Assembly (NCBI GenBank): GCA_023554435.1
Contig: JAMJQV010000319.1
Coordinates: 1 to 6,404, forward strand
Origin: Gemmatimonadota bacterium
GTDB taxonomy: Bacteria; Gemmatimonadota; Gemmatimonadetes; Palauibacterales; Palauibacteraceae
Direction of reading: 5' to 3'
DNA length: 6,404 bases
Shown in pieces: positions 4,636 through 6,404 of this stretch; the first letter of the stretch is position 1; each line of letters opens with the position of its first letter. The notes beneath the pieces were generated by a model. It made no database searches and was not told the origin of the DNA. It worked only from the letters and a program-made list of their open reading frames with translations. A program made the position numbers and the translations under genes.

Positions 4636-6404
4636 CAAGAGATTTCGGCTGAGGTGGCCCGGTCCGAGGGGGCGCTGGATCGGGTTGACCCTGGTCCTCG
4701 GCGGGATCGCCCTGGCGGGTGGTGTGGCGTGGGGGACCTGGTCGCACATCTGTGATCAATGCCCCTCGATCGCGCAGATCTACGCCTTCGAGCCCAAGGA
4801 GGCCACGCGGGTGTACGCGGCCGACGGCTCCCTGCTGCACGAATTCGCCGAAGAGCGGCGGACGGCCATCGAGTACGAGCAGGTCCCGCAGCACGTGGTC
4901 GAGGCATTCGTGGCCGTCGAAGACAAGCGCTTCTGGTCTCACAACGGCATCGACTACCGACGGACCGCAAAGGCGGTGGTCGAGTTCGCCTTCGCCGGCT
5001 ACGACGCCGCCGGGGGCAGCACGATCACGCAGCAGCTCGCCGGGAACATGTTCGCCTCCATCGTGAACCGTCAGGACATCTCCGTGCGGCGCAAGCTGCG
5101 TGAGATGCGGGTAGCCCGCTCCCTGGAGCAGGCCTATACGAAGACCGAGATCATGGAGGCGTATCTCAACCAGATCAACTTCGACGGCGTGTACGGAGTA
5201 CAGAACGCTGCGCAGCGCTATTTCGGCAAGAACGTCCGTGACCTCAACCTCCCGGAGGCGGCCACCCTGGCGGCCATGCCGGTTGCCCCGCGCCGCTACA
5301 ACCCGATCCTGAATCCGGAGCGGGCGGTGGCGAGACGCAACATGGTGCTGTCGCTGATGGCCGGGCAGGGCATGATCACGGCCGAGGAAGAAGAAGCGGC
5401 TCGCGCCTATCCGCTGATGGTCCGCCCAGACGCCCGGGATCGAGTACCGGCCGCTTACTTCGTCGAATGGGTGCGCCGCATACTCATCGAGCGCTACGGA
5501 ATGCAGATCTACGAGGCCGGACTGAGGATCTACACGACGCTGGATCCGAATCTGCAGGCCGTTGCCGACTCTGCGGTTCTCGCGCAGCTCGACTGGATCG
5601 AGAGACAGCCCGGGTTCGACGCGCCGACGTACCGGGAGACCCGGGCCTGGCCGGCTGACAGCCTCGCGGGCCCCAACATGCCGTACATCCAAGGCATGTT
5701 CGTCGCGGTCGATCCGCTGAACGGCGATGTCCTGGCCATGGTCGGCGGCCGCGACTTCCAGGACTCCGAGTTCAACCGGGCCACCCAGGCGGAACGTCAG
5801 CCCGGGTCCCTGTTCAAGCCGTTCGTCTACACCGCGGCGGTGGAGAGTGGGATGCCGGCGTCGGAGGTGATCTTCGATACGCCGATCGAGTTCCCTCAGC
5901 CGGACAGCTCGATCTGGTCCCCCAGCAACTTCACCAACGACTTCCGGGGTCCGGTCACGATTCGCGACGCCCTGGCCGCGTCCATCAACGTCGTCGCGGT
6001 CAAGGTCGGCCTGCGTGTGGGACTGGAGACCGTGGCCCAGTACGCGCACCGCATGGGCATCACGTCGCGAGTGGATCGCGTGCCCTCCACCGCCATCGGA
6101 TCGCCGTCGGTGAAGCCCATCGAAATGGCGGAAGCCTACACCACCTTCGCCAACCTCGGCATCCGCGTCACACCGCGGGCCATCCTGCGTATCGAGAACG
6201 TGGACGGCGAAGTGCTGTGGGAGGCGCCGGTCGAGCGCGAGGAGGTCCTGGACGAGCGGACATCGTGGATCATGGTGTCGATGCTGAGGGACGTGGTGGA
6301 TCGCGGCTCGGGCATTCGCGTGCGTTCGCTGGGCGTTCCATGGGAGATTCCGGTGGGAGGCAAGACCGGCACCACGAACGAGCTCACCAATACCTGGTTC
6401 GTGG
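4616..6404 (+). CDS. Class A penicillin-binding protein, PBP1A-type bifunctional transglycosylase/transpeptidase (C-terminus cut by window edge)
   Basis: An open frame of 596 codons continues past the right edge. The protein is a peptidoglycan synthase anchored in the inner membrane with both catalytic domains outside the cytoplasm: GT51 polymerises lipid II and the transpeptidase cross-links stem peptides. A basic N-terminus leads into one membrane helix (about 21-41). GT51 (about 70-240) shows VEDKRFWSHNG with catalytic Glu102, GGSTITQQL (133-141), RKLREMRVA with the second Glu163, EAYLNQI and YFGKNVRDLNLPEAA. The transpeptidase (from about 357) has the SxxK nucleophile Ser398-Lys401 (QPGSLFK), SIN (456-458) and KTGTTNE from Lys583. 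Roughly the last 100-200 residues are missing. Related genes are named mrcA or ponA, but which paralogue this is cannot be told. ATG 4616 is chosen by distance to the helix. Its Shine-Dalgarno is poor (GGAAG 14 bases upstream), and in-frame GTG 4577 and TTG 4595 are alternatives. Confidence 0.95.
   Translation, partial: MAESTGNKRFRLRWPGPRGRWIGLTLVLGGIALAGGVAWGTWSHICDQCPSIAQIYAFEPKEATRVYAADGSLLHEFAEERRTAIEYEQVPQHVVEAFVAVEDKRFWSHNGIDYRRTAKAVVEFAFAGYDAAGGSTITQQLAGNMFASIVNRQDISVRRKLREMRVARSLEQAYTKTEIMEAYLNQINFDGVYGVQNAAQRYFGKNVRDLNLPEAATLAAMPVAPRRYNPILNPERAVARRNMVLSLMAGQGMITAEEEEAARAYPLMVRPDARDRVPAAYFVEWVRRILIERYGMQIYEAGLRIYTTLDPNLQAVADSAVLAQLDWIERQPGFDAPTYRETRAWPADSLAGPNMPYIQGMFVAVDPLNGDVLAMVGGRDFQDSEFNRATQAERQPGSLFKPFVYTAAVESGMPASEVIFDTPIEFPQPDSSIWSPSNFTNDFRGPVTIRDALAASINVVAVKVGLRVGLETVAQYAHRMGITSRVDRVPSTAIGSPSVKPIEMAEAYTTFANLGIRVTPRAILRIENVDGEVLWEAPVEREEVLDERTSWIMVSMLRDVVDRGSGIRVRSLGVPWEIPVGGKTGTTNELTNTWFV

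Noticed and set aside
4520..6049. A 509-codon open frame on the minus strand opposite the PBP gene.
   Set aside because: The plus strand here encodes an unmistakable class A PBP with all catalytic motifs. The antisense frame is Arg/Asp/Val/Gly-rich with no motifs, as expected from third-position GC bias.

Overview
This is a GC-rich bacterial window with three protein-coding genes and two gene-free stretches. Two of the genes run off the window edges. The best taxonomic guess is Gemmatimonadota or a related Gram-negative group. That rests on the style of the large TonB-dependent receptor (N-terminal carboxypeptidase-regulatory-like domain, Cys-bearing loops, Oar-like layout) and on the 'CPSIAQIY' to 'EATRVYAADGSLL' region of the class A penicillin-binding protein. 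It is an impression from family resemblance, not a search result.

Layout. Positions 1-2665 on the minus strand encode a TonB-dependent outer-membrane receptor: 888 residues visible, C-terminus beyond the left edge. Positions 2666-3281 are a 616-base region between this gene and tyrS. It contains a good sigma70-type promoter reading toward the receptor, an 11-bp-phased direct repeat just upstream of its -35 box, and several inverted repeats. One is a long imperfect hairpin ending about 20 bases before the receptor's Shine-Dalgarno. Positions 3282-4547 on the minus strand encode a complete TyrZ-type tyrosyl-tRNA synthetase. A 68-bp divergent gap separates it from a class A penicillin-binding protein on the plus strand (4616 to the right edge, 596 residues visible, cut just after its KTG motif).

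How the genes relate. The three genes belong to different processes: nutrient import across the outer membrane, translation, and peptidoglycan synthesis. They look like chromosomal neighbours rather than one pathway. tyrS and the PBP gene are divergent and the predicted tyrS -35 box lies inside the PBP coding sequence. The receptor appears to have its own promoter and an unusually long (about 475-base) 5' leader.

No mobile element, CRISPR array, tRNA, rRNA, defence locus or recognisable riboswitch family is visible. The most interesting part is the non-coding region upstream of the receptor. Its features suggest regulated expression, but the ligand or regulator cannot be named from sequence alone.
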